From Deinococcus carri (GTDB lineage: Bacteria > Deinococcota > Deinococci > Deinococcales > Deinococcaceae), in contig NZ_BAABRP010000015.1 in assembly GCF_039545055.1 (NCBI RefSeq), forward strand, positions 1 through 64,000: DNA of 64,000 nt, read 5' to 3'. Shown piece by piece: positions 1 to 15,224 of the stretch. The notes below the pieces were generated by a model. The model was not told where the DNA came from. It worked only from the letters and a program-made list of their open reading frames with translations, and searched no databases. Both the position numbers and the translations under genes were made by a program. Numbering within the stretch: the first letter of the stretch is position 1; every line of letters begins with the position of its first letter.

Positions 1-46
1 AAAGTCGGTCAGCGCGGGGGTTTTTCCCTTTCTCTGCACAACACTG

Positions 47-123
<77 letters not shown>

Positions 124-131
124 TTCCTCAC

Positions 132-161
132 CCCCCACCCTCTACAGGTGGGGGCTTTTTT
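132..161 (+). terminator. Intrinsic terminator of tRNA-Gly
   Basis: An 8-base stem (CCCCCACC pairing with GGTGGGGG, loop CTCTACA) is followed by a run of six T residues at 156-161. It lies 8 bases after the tRNA and ends just before the stop codon of the convergent ppk2 gene. Confidence 0.85.
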
Positions 162-169
162 GTGGGCTG

Positions 170-970
170 TTACTGGATGGTGATGCTGGCAGCATCGAAC
201 GTCGGTGCAGGGTACTGCGGGTTCATGTCTTCCAGGGTGTCGACCAGAATTTGGCTGATCAGGAGGTTGCGAAACCACTTGCGATCCGCGGGAATCACGT
301 ACCAGGGGGAGGCTGCAGTGCTGGTGGTCAGGGCGGCCTCGTAGGCCTGGGTGTAGTCGTCCCAGCGGGCGCGTTCCTCCAGATCGCCGGGGTTGAATTT
401 CCAGTGCTTGCTGGGATTGTCCAGTCGGGCCTGAAGCCGCGCCTTCTGCTCCTCGGGGCTGATGTGCAGGTAGAACTTGACGATGCGGGTGCCCGAATCG
501 GTGAGCAGCGACTCGAAGGCACGGATATGTTGCAGGCGGCGTTCCGCCTCCTGGTCGTCAATCAGGCCGTGGATGCGCGTGACCAGAACGTCCTCGTACT
601 GGCTGCGGTTGAACACCCCCACCATGCCGTGGCGGGGGGCACGGGCGTGGATGCGCCACAGGAAATCGTGGGCGCGTTCCTCCTCGGTGGGCACCTTGAA
701 GTTGCTGACCTGCACGCCGTTGGGGTTAAAGGCCCCGACCACCTTCTTGACGGTGCCGTCCTTGCCGCCCGCGTCGCGTGCTTGCAGGACCATCAGGAGC
801 GCCTGCTGGCCCTCGGCGTACAGGCGTTCCTGAAGATCGGCGAGGCGGGTCAGCAGGCCGGGCAGGCGGGCCTGACCTTCTTCCTTGCTGAGGCCGCCGT
901 TGTCGTCGGTCGCCCAGTCCTTGAGGTGAACGGCCTGCCCAGGGGCCACGCGGTAGCGGTCGGGATTCAT
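170..970 (-). CDS. ppk2: Polyphosphate kinase 2 family protein
   Basis: This enzyme transfers phosphate between inorganic polyphosphate and nucleotides in the cytoplasm. The 266-residue protein has the one-domain PPK2 layout: a P-loop-type DAGGKDG at residues 66-72, the second motif NRSQYEDVL at 121-129, and a lid motif RLDNPSKHWKF near 182-192. Length and N-terminus resemble the class III PPK2 enzymes of Deinococcus, which act on both AMP and ADP; that substrate range is inferred. I chose the ATG at 970 because a TAGCCT box lies 5 bases upstream. An in-frame GTG at 985, preceded by AAGGGG, is a possible alternative. It is convergent with the tRNA gene. Confidence 0.93.
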   Translation of the reverse strand: MNPDRYRVAPGQAVHLKDWATDDNGGLSKEEGQARLPGLLTRLADLQERLYAEGQQALLMVLQARDAGGKDGTVKKVVGAFNPNGVQVSNFKVPTEEERAHDFLWRIHARAPRHGMVGVFNRSQYEDVLVTRIHGLIDDQEAERRLQHIRAFESLLTDSGTRIVKFYLHISPEEQKARLQARLDNPSKHWKFNPGDLEERARWDDYTQAYEAALTTSTAASPWYVIPADRKWFRNLLISQILVDTLEDMNPQYPAPTFDAASITIQ

Positions 971-975
971 GCCGG

Positions 976-981
976 AGGCTA
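976..981 (-). promoter_or_regulatory. Putative -10 box of ppk2
   Basis: TAGCCT lies 5 bases before the ATG, slightly closer than the 6-7 bases seen at most leaderless genes in this window. Confidence 0.4.
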
Positions 982-1005
982 ACACGTGGCCCCTTCAGAC
1001 CGAAC

Positions 1006-2316
<1,311 letters not shown>

Positions 2317-2333
2317 GGCCGCACGGTAAACCT

Positions 2334-2355
2334 GTCAATCTTTACCGTCAATCTT
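2334..2355. promoter_or_regulatory. Direct repeat, candidate operator
   Basis: GTCAATCTT occurs twice, at 2334-2342 and 2347-2355 (13-base period), in the 69-base gap between the divergent DRE-TIM and HTH-citrate synthase genes. The sequence after it (AAGAATCAA) gives partial dyad symmetry. The MerR-like head of the downstream protein is the obvious candidate ligand. Confidence 0.45.
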
Positions 2356-2372
2356 GATGGAAGAATCAATGT

Positions 2373-2378
2373 TAGGCT
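2373..2378 (+). promoter_or_regulatory. Leaderless -10 box of HTH-citrate synthase
   Basis: TAGGCT is 7 bases from the ATG, with no Shine-Dalgarno sequence between. Confidence 0.6.
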
Positions 2379-2385
2379 GAGACGC

Positions 2386-3618
2386 ATGTCCTCTCCTGTC
2401 CCGACCCTGACCACCGCCGAGGCGGCCGCCCGGCTGGGGGTGAAACCCGCGACCCTGTACGCCTACGTCTCGCGTGGCCTGATTCGCAGCGAACCCGGCC
2501 CCCCAGGAACCCGCGAGCGGCGCTATCACGCCGGGGACGTGGAGAGGCTGGTGCAGCGGCAGGGGGCGCGGCGGGACCCCGAGGCCGCCGTGCGCGCCGC
2601 GAGCGAGGAGGCGGTGCAGGGTGCCCTCGCCTGGGGTGCGCCCGTGCTGGACAGCGCCCTGACCCGCATCGCGGACGGCACGCTGAGCTACCGGGGCCGG
2701 GACGTGGCGGTGCTGGCCGACACCGCCACGGTGGAGGAGGTCGCCGCGCTGCTGTGGACGGGCGACGCGGGGGGCTGGAAGCACCTGCCCCTGCGCGCCC
2801 GGCTGACGCTGGCCCCGCTGCCCCGGGCCGCCACGGCACTGGAAGCGCTGGGCCTGGCCCTGGTTCATGCAGGAGCACACGACCTTGCCGCCCTGGACGC
2901 GCGGCCCGGGGCGCAGGCGGCGGGGGCGGGCCGCGTCCTGAATCTGCTGTACGGCACGCTGGAGCGGCACCTGGGGCGGCCCCCGGCCCCCGACCTGCCG
3001 CTGCACGCCCGGCTGGCCCGCGCCTGGGGGGTGGGACCGGACGCGGCCGACCTGCTGCGCCGCGCGCTGGTGCTGCTGGCCGACCACGAGCTGAACGTGA
3101 GCGCCTTTACCGCGCGGGTGGCGGCGGGGGGTGGAGCCAGCCTGCACCACACCACACTCGCGGCGCTGGCGGCGGTGCAGGGACCGTGGCATGGCCTGGC
3201 GAGTGCGGCGGCCCACGACCTCCTGCGCGCGGCGCTGAACTCCGGCCCGGCGGCAGCCCTGCGCGACGCCACCCGCCGCCATGCCCACCCGCCCGGCTTC
3301 GGCCACCGCCTCTATCCGGAGGGCGACCCCCGCGCCCGCGCCCTGCTGGGGGCGCTGCACGCGGCGCAGCCCGCGGCCCCCGCCGTGCAGGCCGCCCTGG
3401 CCCTGGCCGACCACATGCGCGGGGAGACGGGCGAGGCCCCGAACGTGGACCTGGCCCTGGCGACGCTGGCGCAGACGCTGGGTCGTCCGGCAGAGGACGC
3501 CGTGACCCTGTTCGCCCTGGGGCGCGTGCCGGGCTGGCTGGCCCACGCGCTGGAGGCGCGGGCGGGGGGGCAGATTATCCGGCCCCGTGCCCGCTATGTG
3601 GGGAAGCGGGAGGGGTAG
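2386..3618 (+). CDS. Citrate synthase with N-terminal MerR-type HTH
   Basis: The 410-residue protein starts with a MerR/excisionase-like helix-turn-helix (residues about 8-55: TTAEAAARLGVKPATLYAYV, then a basic wing) and continues as a citrate/2-methylcitrate synthase. Three catalytic residues are visible: His269 in GPWHG, His307 in GFGHRLY and Asp355 in PNVD. The predicted reaction is condensation of oxaloacetate with acetyl- or propionyl-CoA. The enzyme part is shorter than classic citrate synthase and may be a methylcitrate-type or a sensor form. The start is set by a TAGGCT box 7 bases upstream; the longer open frame upstream is antisense to the neighbouring gene. The fusion suggests an enzyme that also binds DNA, perhaps its own divergent promoter; that is inference. 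Confidence 0.88.
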   Translation: MSSPVPTLTTAEAAARLGVKPATLYAYVSRGLIRSEPGPPGTRERRYHAGDVERLVQRQGARRDPEAAVRAASEEAVQGALAWGAPVLDSALTRIADGTLSYRGRDVAVLADTATVEEVAALLWTGDAGGWKHLPLRARLTLAPLPRAATALEALGLALVHAGAHDLAALDARPGAQAAGAGRVLNLLYGTLERHLGRPPAPDLPLHARLARAWGVGPDAADLLRRALVLLADHELNVSAFTARVAAGGGASLHHTTLAALAAVQGPWHGLASAAAHDLLRAALNSGPAAALRDATRRHAHPPGFGHRLYPEGDPRARALLGALHAAQPAAPAVQAALALADHMRGETGEAPNVDLALATLAQTLGRPAEDAVTLFALGRVPGWLAHALEARAGGQIIRPRARYVGKREG

Positions 3619-3621
3619 AGA

Positions 3622-4821
3622 TCAGGTCGCTTCCGCCCGCCGCTCGCGGACGAGCCTGAAGGCCTGGCCCCCCAGCAGCGCCACCAGCGCCGCCCCGGCC
3701 AGCGCCACCCCCAGCGCGGCGGGCAGGCCGACCTGTCCGGCGATGAAGCCGATGGCGGGCGGGCCGAGCAGGAAGCCCGCGTAGCCGATGGTGGCGACCT
3801 GCGCGATACCGCGTCCGGCCAGGGCGTGTCCCGCCGTGCCGTACAGCACCGGCACCACGTTGCTGAGGCCCAGCCCCGACAGCGCGAAGCCCAGCGTGGC
3901 GGGGAGCGGGTCGCGCACCAGCAGCGCCAGTGCCAGGCCCAGGGCAGTCAGCAACGCGCCGCCCCGCACCGTCACCTCGTCGCCCAGGCGGGTGCGGACG
4001 CGGTCCCCGAACCAGCGGCCCAGCGTCATTGCCGCGACGAAAGCCGCGTAGCCGATGCCCGCCTGACCCCCCGCCAGCCCCAGCACGTCGCGGAAGTACA
4101 GCGCCGTCCAGTCGTAGTTGGCCCCCTCCGCGAGCATTCCCAGGAAGCACAGGCTGCCCAGCAGCAGCGCGGCCGGACTCAAGCCGGGGCGGGCGGGGGA
4201 GGCGCTCTGTTCCGCTGCGTCCCGCGGCTCCGGCAGGTCGGGCAGCAGCAGGCGGCCTGCCAGCAATCCGGCGAGCGTGGTCACGGCCACCACCAGCGCG
4301 CCGTGAACCAGCAGCGGCACCCGGCCCACCAGCAGGGTGCCCAGCAGCGCGCCCAGCACGCCCCCCAGGCTGAAGTAGGCGTGCAGGCGGCTCATGATGG
4401 GCCTTCCCAGCCGCCGCTCCACCGTCACGCCCTGAGCGTTCATCGCCACGTCCAGCACGCCGTTCAGCGCCCCCAGCAGGGCCAGCGCCAGCACCAGCGT
4501 CCACAGGTTCGGGGCGAGCAGCGGCAGCAGCAGCGCCAGCATCGTCAGCACCACGGCCAGGCGCGTCACCCGGTCACTCCCGAACCGCGCCGTCCAGCCC
4601 CCCGTCAGCGGCATGCTGATCAGGCTGCCCACCGCGACCGCCAGCAGCGCCGTGCCGACCTGCACCTCCGACAGCTCCAGCCGGTCGCGCACGGCGGGAA
4701 TGTTCACGGCCCAGGTGGCAAAGAGGGTGCCGTTCGTCAGGAAGACGAGGCCCAGCGCCCGCCGGGCGGCTTCGGCCTGGGGGCGGGCGGGCGGTGTGGA
4801 GGAGAGGGGCAGGTCAGTCAT
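3622..4821 (-). CDS. MFS transporter
   Basis: A 399-residue inner-membrane transporter of the major facilitator superfamily with about twelve hydrophobic segments and a shorter linker rich in Ala, Ser and Pro in the middle (near 195-205). The pattern resembles the FucP/YbjJ-type sugar or drug transporters; the substrate is unknown. The ATG at 4821 is preferred because GGGAG lies 5 bases upstream; a GTG six bases earlier would overlap that ribosome-binding site. It ends three bases from the convergent citrate synthase gene and is divergent from a LacI-type regulator with an operator between them, so it is probably controlled by that regulator and by a sugar-like effector. Confidence 0.85.
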   Translation of the reverse strand: MTDLPLSSTPPARPQAEAARRALGLVFLTNGTLFATWAVNIPAVRDRLELSEVQVGTALLAVAVGSLISMPLTGGWTARFGSDRVTRLAVVLTMLALLLPLLAPNLWTLVLALALLGALNGVLDVAMNAQGVTVERRLGRPIMSRLHAYFSLGGVLGALLGTLLVGRVPLLVHGALVVAVTTLAGLLAGRLLLPDLPEPRDAAEQSASPARPGLSPAALLLGSLCFLGMLAEGANYDWTALYFRDVLGLAGGQAGIGYAAFVAAMTLGRWFGDRVRTRLGDEVTVRGGALLTALGLALALLVRDPLPATLGFALSGLGLSNVVPVLYGTAGHALAGRGIAQVATIGYAGFLLGPPAIGFIAGQVGLPAALGVALAGAALVALLGGQAFRLVRERRAEAT

Positions 4822-4850
4822 GGGCACTCCCGGAAGGCGACAGGGGAATC

Positions 4851-4862
4851 TGAAACGATTCA
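4851..4862. promoter_or_regulatory. LacI-family operator
   Basis: TGAAACGATTCA is a near-palindrome with the central CG typical of LacI/GalR operators. It sits between the MFS gene and the lacI-type gene, 30 bases before the regulator's ATG and just upstream of the transporter's ribosome-binding site, where it could block both. Confidence 0.6.
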
Positions 4863-4880
4863 GATACCTTTCCCATACGC

Positions 4881-4886
4881 TAGCAT
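4881..4886 (+). promoter_or_regulatory. Leaderless -10 box of lacI-type gene
   Basis: TAGCAT followed by 6 bases and the ATG at 4893. No ribosome-binding site is seen. Confidence 0.6.
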
Positions 4887-4892
4887 CTGCCC

Positions 4893-5960
<1,068 letters not shown>

Positions 5961-6003
5961 AGGCTTTGCCCTCCGCCTTCGGCCTTCAGCCTGCCGCATC
6001 CCT

Positions 6004-6009
6004 TACCCT
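6004..6009 (+). promoter_or_regulatory. Leaderless -10 box of galE
   Basis: TACCCT followed by 6 bases and the galE ATG. Confidence 0.6.
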
Positions 6010-6015
6010 GTCCCC

Positions 6016-7004
<989 letters not shown>

Positions 7005-7008
<4 letters not shown>

Positions 7009-7868
7009 ACACGGGCAGGGCTGCCCTGCTCGGCTGGCTCCTGGTCTGGAGCAGTGTGACCGCAGGCGCTGAGGCCGGGACGCTGGCCCAGACGCAGGCC
7101 TATGAAGTCGCCGCGCAGAATGTCCTGCGACACTGCGTGGAAGCTCTGGAAGAACAGAGACTCGGCGGGGCAATGGACCAACCTCCTACCGACTGGGAGG
7201 GGCAATCCTGCGCGGCGCTCGTTCCCGGACTGCCGCATCTCGATTCGGGCAGGGTGCGGAGCGTGGTCCGGCTGCGCCCGGAAACGCTGGCAGGGTACGC
7301 CATCACCGTGACGACCGCTCAGGGGAACACGCTGACGTGGCCCGCGCACCCTACCCCCAGGCCGACCAGGGCAGAGGAACCTGGCCTGACCCTGGCAACG
7401 GACGCGGCGGGCTGGTTTGCCCGCGTGCTGGGCGTACTTTTTACCGTTGGGCTGGGCTGGCTCTGCGCCTTCTGGTCGGGCCTGCGGAACATGGCCTGGT
7501 TGGGCTGGCTGGGCCTGCTCGCAAGCCTCGGCCTGCCTGTTTTCCTGCTGCTGCTGACCTCGGGAGGGGCCGACTTCGTCTTTCCTCCCGAACTCGTCTG
7601 GTGGCCGCTGGTGGTCCTGCTGGGTGCGGTGTGCTTCACGTTGCCCCGCTCGCTGCACTTCGGGGCGACTGAACCTCTCTGGCAACGCTTCGGTGTGGGC
7701 CTGCTGGCGATGTTCATCCTGCCCCTGTTCGGGCTGTCGATTGCCGCACATATCGAGTCATCCTCCTTCGACCGGCAATTTGGCCTCGGCCGTCTGGTAA
7801 CCACGCCTGTGGCAGCCCTTATCCTGAGCGTTGCTGTTCTCCGGAACCGTCGGAGCCTGCCCGTATGA
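7005..7868 (+). CDS. Membrane protein of unknown function
   Basis: I do not recognise this 287-residue protein. It begins with a probable signal peptide (WLLVWSSVTAGAEA), has an exported segment of about 120 residues with two cysteines, and then about five hydrophobic segments from residue 135 on. The GTG start overlaps the galE stop codon (GTGA), and the frame overlaps the following nucleotidyltransferase start (ATGA). It is therefore part of a tightly coupled three-gene unit. A GAGGA sequence lies almost on the start codon, so coupling rather than independent initiation seems likely. Confidence 0.7.
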
Positions 7869-8542
7869 CGTTCAGGATGCCTGACCTGACCTTCGTCCAG
7901 CACGACCTTCACCGCCGCCTGCTGGTGGAGGAGGTGGCGCGGGCGGTGGAGGCCGGGGCGCTGGGTGTCCTGCTGTGCGGCTCCGTGGCGCGCGGCACGG
8001 CGCGGCCCACGTCCGACCTCGACCTGCGGCTGTACTGGACCCAGGCGCGGCCCTTCGAGACGGAGGAACGCGCGGGCGTCCTGTTGGAGCGGCACGGGCA
8101 CACGCTGACACGGGCGCGGGAACAGGTGGAGGCGGGCGGCGCGGCGCTGTATGCCTGGGCCGCGAGCCGGGTGCTGCATGACCCCAGCGGCGAACTTACC
8201 CGGCTTGGGCGGGAGGCGGTGACACGGCTGGCGGCTTACCGCACGCCCCCCGCCCAGCGGCAGGCGCTGCGACACTGGCTAGCCGCCACGCTCCGCAAGC
8301 TGGACGGGGCCTCGGCGGAGCAGGCCGCCTTCCTGGTCCACACGAACACCTGGAAGCTGGCCGAAGCCCTCTGCGCCGTCAACGACCGCCCCAGCCCACC
8401 CGCCACCCTGATGTGGGAGACGCTGCCGAGCCTCCCCCAGCAGCCGGAGGGCCACTGGCGGCGTGTGCTGCTGCTGGAAGGAGCGGAAGTGCGGCAGGAG
8501 ACGTTCCGTGAAGTGACAGACTGGCTCCTCCGCCGCCTGTAG
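7865..8542 (+). CDS. Nucleotidyltransferase-domain protein
   Basis: A 225-residue protein with an N-terminal polymerase-beta-like nucleotidyltransferase core: GSVARGTARPTSDLDLRLYW gives the GS(X)nGT helix turn and the metal-binding DXD. The C-terminal half is helical and resembles the domain found in kanamycin-type and MNT nucleotidyltransferases. It could transfer NMP to a small molecule, protein or RNA; the target is unknown. The ATG overlaps the preceding stop codon by four bases, so it is coupled to the membrane protein and galE. A second ATG five codons later is possible. Confidence 0.75.
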   Translation: MTFRMPDLTFVQHDLHRRLLVEEVARAVEAGALGVLLCGSVARGTARPTSDLDLRLYWTQARPFETEERAGVLLERHGHTLTRAREQVEAGGAALYAWAASRVLHDPSGELTRLGREAVTRLAAYRTPPAQRQALRHWLAATLRKLDGASAEQAAFLVHTNTWKLAEALCAVNDRPSPPATLMWETLPSLPQQPEGHWRRVLLLEGAEVRQETFREVTDWLLRRL

Positions 8543-8620
8543 GGCGCAGCAGCGCAAGCAGGGCCAGCGAACGCTCCCGCTGTACCCTGCTGACGGCTGA
8601 AACCTGACTGCTGACCGCTC
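8543..8620. repeat. Word-type hairpin region between convergent genes
   Basis: The 78-base gap between the stop codons of the nucleotidyltransferase and rtcB contains imperfect complementary arms made of repeated CAGC/GCTG words (for example GCTGACGGCTG and CTGCTGACCGC). It is one of a set of such hairpins in the window and could act as a bidirectional terminator. Confidence 0.5.
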
Positions 8621-10024
8621 CTACACGTCCTCGCTGCCCGTGTCCATCCGCACCACGCGCGGCGTAAACTGAGCCACCACGTCCACCAGGTCGCCCTGCC
8701 GGGCGATGACGTTCTCGATGCGCTTGTAGGCCTGCGGGGCCTCGTCAATGCCGCCGCCGATGAGGGTCACGCCGCGCTCCCGCAGGTACGCCTGCACGTC
8801 CCGCTTGGCGAGGGTGTTCGCGGCGGCCTTGCGGCCCATCTGGCGGCCCGCGCCGTGGCTGGCGCTGGCGAGGGCGTCGGGGTTGCCCCGCCCGCGCACC
8901 ACGAAGCCGGGGTCGGCCATGCTGCCGGGAATCAGGCCCAGTTGGCCCTGCTCGGCGGGAGTCGCGCCCTTGCGGTGGACGATCAGGTCGTGCTCGCCCA
9001 CCCGCTGCCGCCAGGCGAGGTTGTGGCTGTTGCCCACGCTGGCCGCGGGCTGCACGCCCAGCGCGCGGGCGAGGCGGGCGTGAATCAGGTCGTGGTTGGC
9101 GAGGGCGTAGCGGCCCGCCAGGTTCATCGCCTGCCAGTAGGCCTGGCCCTCCTCGGTGTCCAGCGGGAGCCACGCCAGCTTGCGGGCGGCGGGGTCGAGC
9201 GTGGGGTGCAGCGCCTGCGCCAGCTTGGTGAAGTGGTTCGCCACCTGCGCCCCGAAGCCGCGCGAGCCGCTGTGCGACAGGACGGCGAGGTACTCCCCGG
9301 CCTCCAGCCCCAGGTCGGCCTGCGGGAGCGTCAGCGTCCCGAACTCCACGAAATGGTTGCCGCTGCCCGACGTGCCGATCTGCTCGGCGGCCTTGTCGTG
9401 CAGGTGGCGCAGCACGGGCTGGTCGCGCCACGTCCCCTCGTGTAGCACCTCGTGGTCGCCGCGGAAGCTCTTCTCGAAGCTGACCCCTGCGCCGAAGCGG
9501 GTGTGCTTCAGCAGCAGCTTGCGGGCCTCGTCGGTGGTCAGGCTGTCCGGCTTCAGCGGCAGCACGCTCAGGCGCATCGAGCAGCCGATGTCCACGCCCA
9601 CGCCGTAGGGAATCACGGCGTCCTGGGTCGCCAGCACTCCGCCGATGGGCAGGCCGTAGCCCACGTGCGCGTCGGGCATCAGCGCCCCGGCGCGGCTGAT
9701 GGGCAGTTGCATCGCCACGTCCATCTGGGTGCGCGCGCCGGGTTCGATCAGGTCCTCGCCCCAGACACGATAGGGGAGGGGCGTGGGGCGCAGCGCGGCG
9801 GTCTGGCGGGCCTGCTGCGCCTCCTGCTGGGAGGTCAGCTCGGTTGCCAGCTCGGCGTACACGCCGCCCGTCAGGTAGGCCTGCGGGTTGGCCTGCACGG
9901 CCTGCAACTCGTCCAGAATCTCGTGACGGCTGAGGCCCGCTTTCTCGCGCTGCCCGGCGGCGGCGAGGGCTAATTTAATCGCCTTTTTCTCAAAGCCCAG
10001 CTTGGTGATCTGTTTTCCGTTCAT
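8621..10024 (-). CDS. rtcB: RNA-splicing ligase RtcB
   Basis: A 467-residue GTP- and manganese-dependent ligase that joins 2',3'-cyclic phosphate or 3'-phosphate ends to 5'-hydroxyl RNA ends in tRNA splicing and RNA repair. The manganese-site motifs are present: DAHVGYGLPIGGVL, VDIGCSMR, SGSGNHFVEFG and SHSGSRGFG. The guanylylated histidine lies in ASASHGAGR. The length fits the bacterial family. No archease gene is adjacent, which is common in bacteria. An upstream TAGAGA sequence 1 base before the ATG is too close to be a normal -10 box, so the promoter is uncertain. RNA repair fits the stress-resistant lifestyle of the genus. Confidence 0.95.
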   Translation of the reverse strand: MNGKQITKLGFEKKAIKLALAAAGQREKAGLSRHEILDELQAVQANPQAYLTGGVYAELATELTSQQEAQQARQTAALRPTPLPYRVWGEDLIEPGARTQMDVAMQLPISRAGALMPDAHVGYGLPIGGVLATQDAVIPYGVGVDIGCSMRLSVLPLKPDSLTTDEARKLLLKHTRFGAGVSFEKSFRGDHEVLHEGTWRDQPVLRHLHDKAAEQIGTSGSGNHFVEFGTLTLPQADLGLEAGEYLAVLSHSGSRGFGAQVANHFTKLAQALHPTLDPAARKLAWLPLDTEEGQAYWQAMNLAGRYALANHDLIHARLARALGVQPAASVGNSHNLAWRQRVGEHDLIVHRKGATPAEQGQLGLIPGSMADPGFVVRGRGNPDALASASHGAGRQMGRKAAANTLAKRDVQAYLRERGVTLIGGGIDEAPQAYKRIENVIARQGDLVDVVAQFTPRVVRMDTGSEDV

Positions 10025-10091
10025 ATCTCTAGCCTGCCTGCGCCGGATGTGGCGCGTTCACCGGCACAGACGGCTTATCTGTGCGGGGGGT

Positions 10092-10139
10092 TCATCGTTG
10101 TGGTGGCCGGTCGTCCTCTGGGTCTGCCGAATCTCGCAT
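10092..10139 (-). CDS. Possible 15-codon mini-ORF
   Basis: A short frame (MRDSADPEDDRPPQR) starts with ATG 5 bases after AGGGAGG, a strong ribosome-binding site. It lies in the gap between the SWIM gene and rtcB and would be read in the murE operon. Nothing else supports that it is a real gene. Confidence 0.2.
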   Translation of the reverse strand: MRDSADPEDDRPPQR

Positions 10140-10232
10140 GCTCGCCTCCCTTTACTGCCCCGCAGTCTGTCGTCTGGCCAGGGCAGCGGCATCGGCCAGG
10201 TGGCGCAGGAGCCGTAGGCCGGTTGAGCGGGC

Positions 10233-10654
10233 CTACCCCCACTCCTCTTCCTCCAGCGTCTGCACCCGCTGGCGTGCCCAGTCGTCCACCGTGTCGGGAT
10301 AGAGGTCGTGCAGGCGTTCCAGCAGCCGTTCCACGTCGGCGTCGGTCCAGCCGCGCAGGCGAGGAAGGCGGCGGGGTTCGGGAGCCGCTTCAAAGGACTC
10401 GGGATTCTCCGCCAGCACCCACAACGTCGCCGCGGCGTGCTTGCAGATGGCGTTGTATTCGTCGGGGCAGGAACACCTCACCGCGCCAGTCTGGAGGTCG
10501 ATCTGCACGCGGTAGGGGGCGCGGCGGCTGCCCTGCACCCTGGCCCGGTAGGTCTGGCCCTCGCACGAGCGGTGGCTCACGTCCCCCAGCAGCGTCTGCG
10601 CCCGCTCACGCACCTTGCCGCTGGTGTGGCGCAGCAGTTCCTCCGGCGTCCAGG

Positions 10655-10658
<4 letters not shown>
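10233..10658 (-). CDS. SWIM zinc-finger protein
   Basis: A 141-residue protein with a SWIM zinc finger of the CxCx(n)CxH type (CSCPDEYNAICKH at about residues 80-92), a module for binding DNA or protein. The N-terminus resembles SWIM proteins that accompany helicases or recombination factors, but no helicase is nearby. The ATG overlaps the murE stop codon (ATGA). After its TAG stop the same frame stays open for 26 more codons and reads as ordinary coding sequence, so the gene may have lost its C-terminus by a recent nonsense change. Function is unknown. Confidence 0.78.
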
Positions 10659-12115
<1,457 letters not shown>

Positions 12116-12121
12116 GCGCGG

Positions 12122-12127
12122 AGGGTA
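12122..12127 (-). promoter_or_regulatory. Leaderless -10 box of murE
   Basis: TACCCT is followed by 6 bases and the ATG at 12115. Confidence 0.6.
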
Positions 12128-12242
12128 GCAGAAGGCAGAAGGCTCAGGCGGGCGCACAGGCCCAGGCAGAATTCACCCCCTGACTCTGCGGCCGGACTGG
12201 GCGGGGAACGTCTCCCGAAAGGCTGTTCTGGTCAACGCCTGT

Positions 12243-12866
<624 letters not shown>

Positions 12867-12885
12867 GTCAGCTCGCTCCGCTCGC

Positions 12886-12968
12886 GGAGGTGGTACGCAG
12901 TGCGCGGTGCGCGGTCGGCAGGGCGTGTTGTTCCCGCGCACCGCGTACCGCCAACGGCGTCCCCCTCC
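12886..12968. repeat. Word-type hairpin (CGCGGTAC family)
   Basis: Complementary arms built of GCGGTACGCGG and GTGCGCGG words fill the gap between the two kinase genes and start right after the stop codon of the upstream kinase. Other copies are at 23423-23477, 29978-30086, 34998-35100 and 61990-62068. Confidence 0.65.
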
Positions 12969-13589
<621 letters not shown>

Positions 13590-13596
13590 GGGGGGA

Positions 13597-13602
13597 ATGA
13601 TA
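13597..13602 (-). promoter_or_regulatory. Leaderless -10 box of kinase 2
   Basis: TATCAT is followed by 7 bases and the GTG start. Confidence 0.6.
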
Positions 13603-13604
13603 GG

Positions 13605-13766
13605 GCTTTCAGCCGTCAGCGGCCAGCCGTCAGTCAGGGGCAGCGGTGAGCCATGAGCCATGAAAAAGATGGCTGACGCCAGAAGCAAAAGCTTGCGGGT
13701 GCCGGTTCATAGCCCATAGCTCAAAGCTTCAGAGCTTTACCGGCTGGCCGCTGGAAACTGGCGGCT
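13605..13766. repeat. Compound word-type hairpin (GAGCCATGAGC family)
   Basis: Starting right after the htrA stop codon, arms made of CAGC and ATGAGC words enclose a core (AAAAAG, then a GCAAGCTTTTGC-type inner hairpin ending in GGGTGCCGG) that recurs at 44050-44145 with the same order. It reaches to the promoter of the kinase gene. Confidence 0.6.
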
Positions 13767-15091
<1,325 letters not shown>

Positions 15092-15224
15092 GGCCTGAAG
15101 TCTCCAGCGGTCAATGTAGCAGGCCATGCCGCCCGCGCGTGCCCACCACTCCCGCGGGATGCAGAAACGTTAAGGGCCTGCCGGGAAGGCGGGGCCAGGG
15201 GCGCTTCCCCGGTTGGCTGCGCGC

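Noticed and set aside
7102..7311. Alternative small frame inside the membrane-protein gene
   Set aside because: It lies in another frame of a gene with signal peptide and membrane helices and has no start signal.
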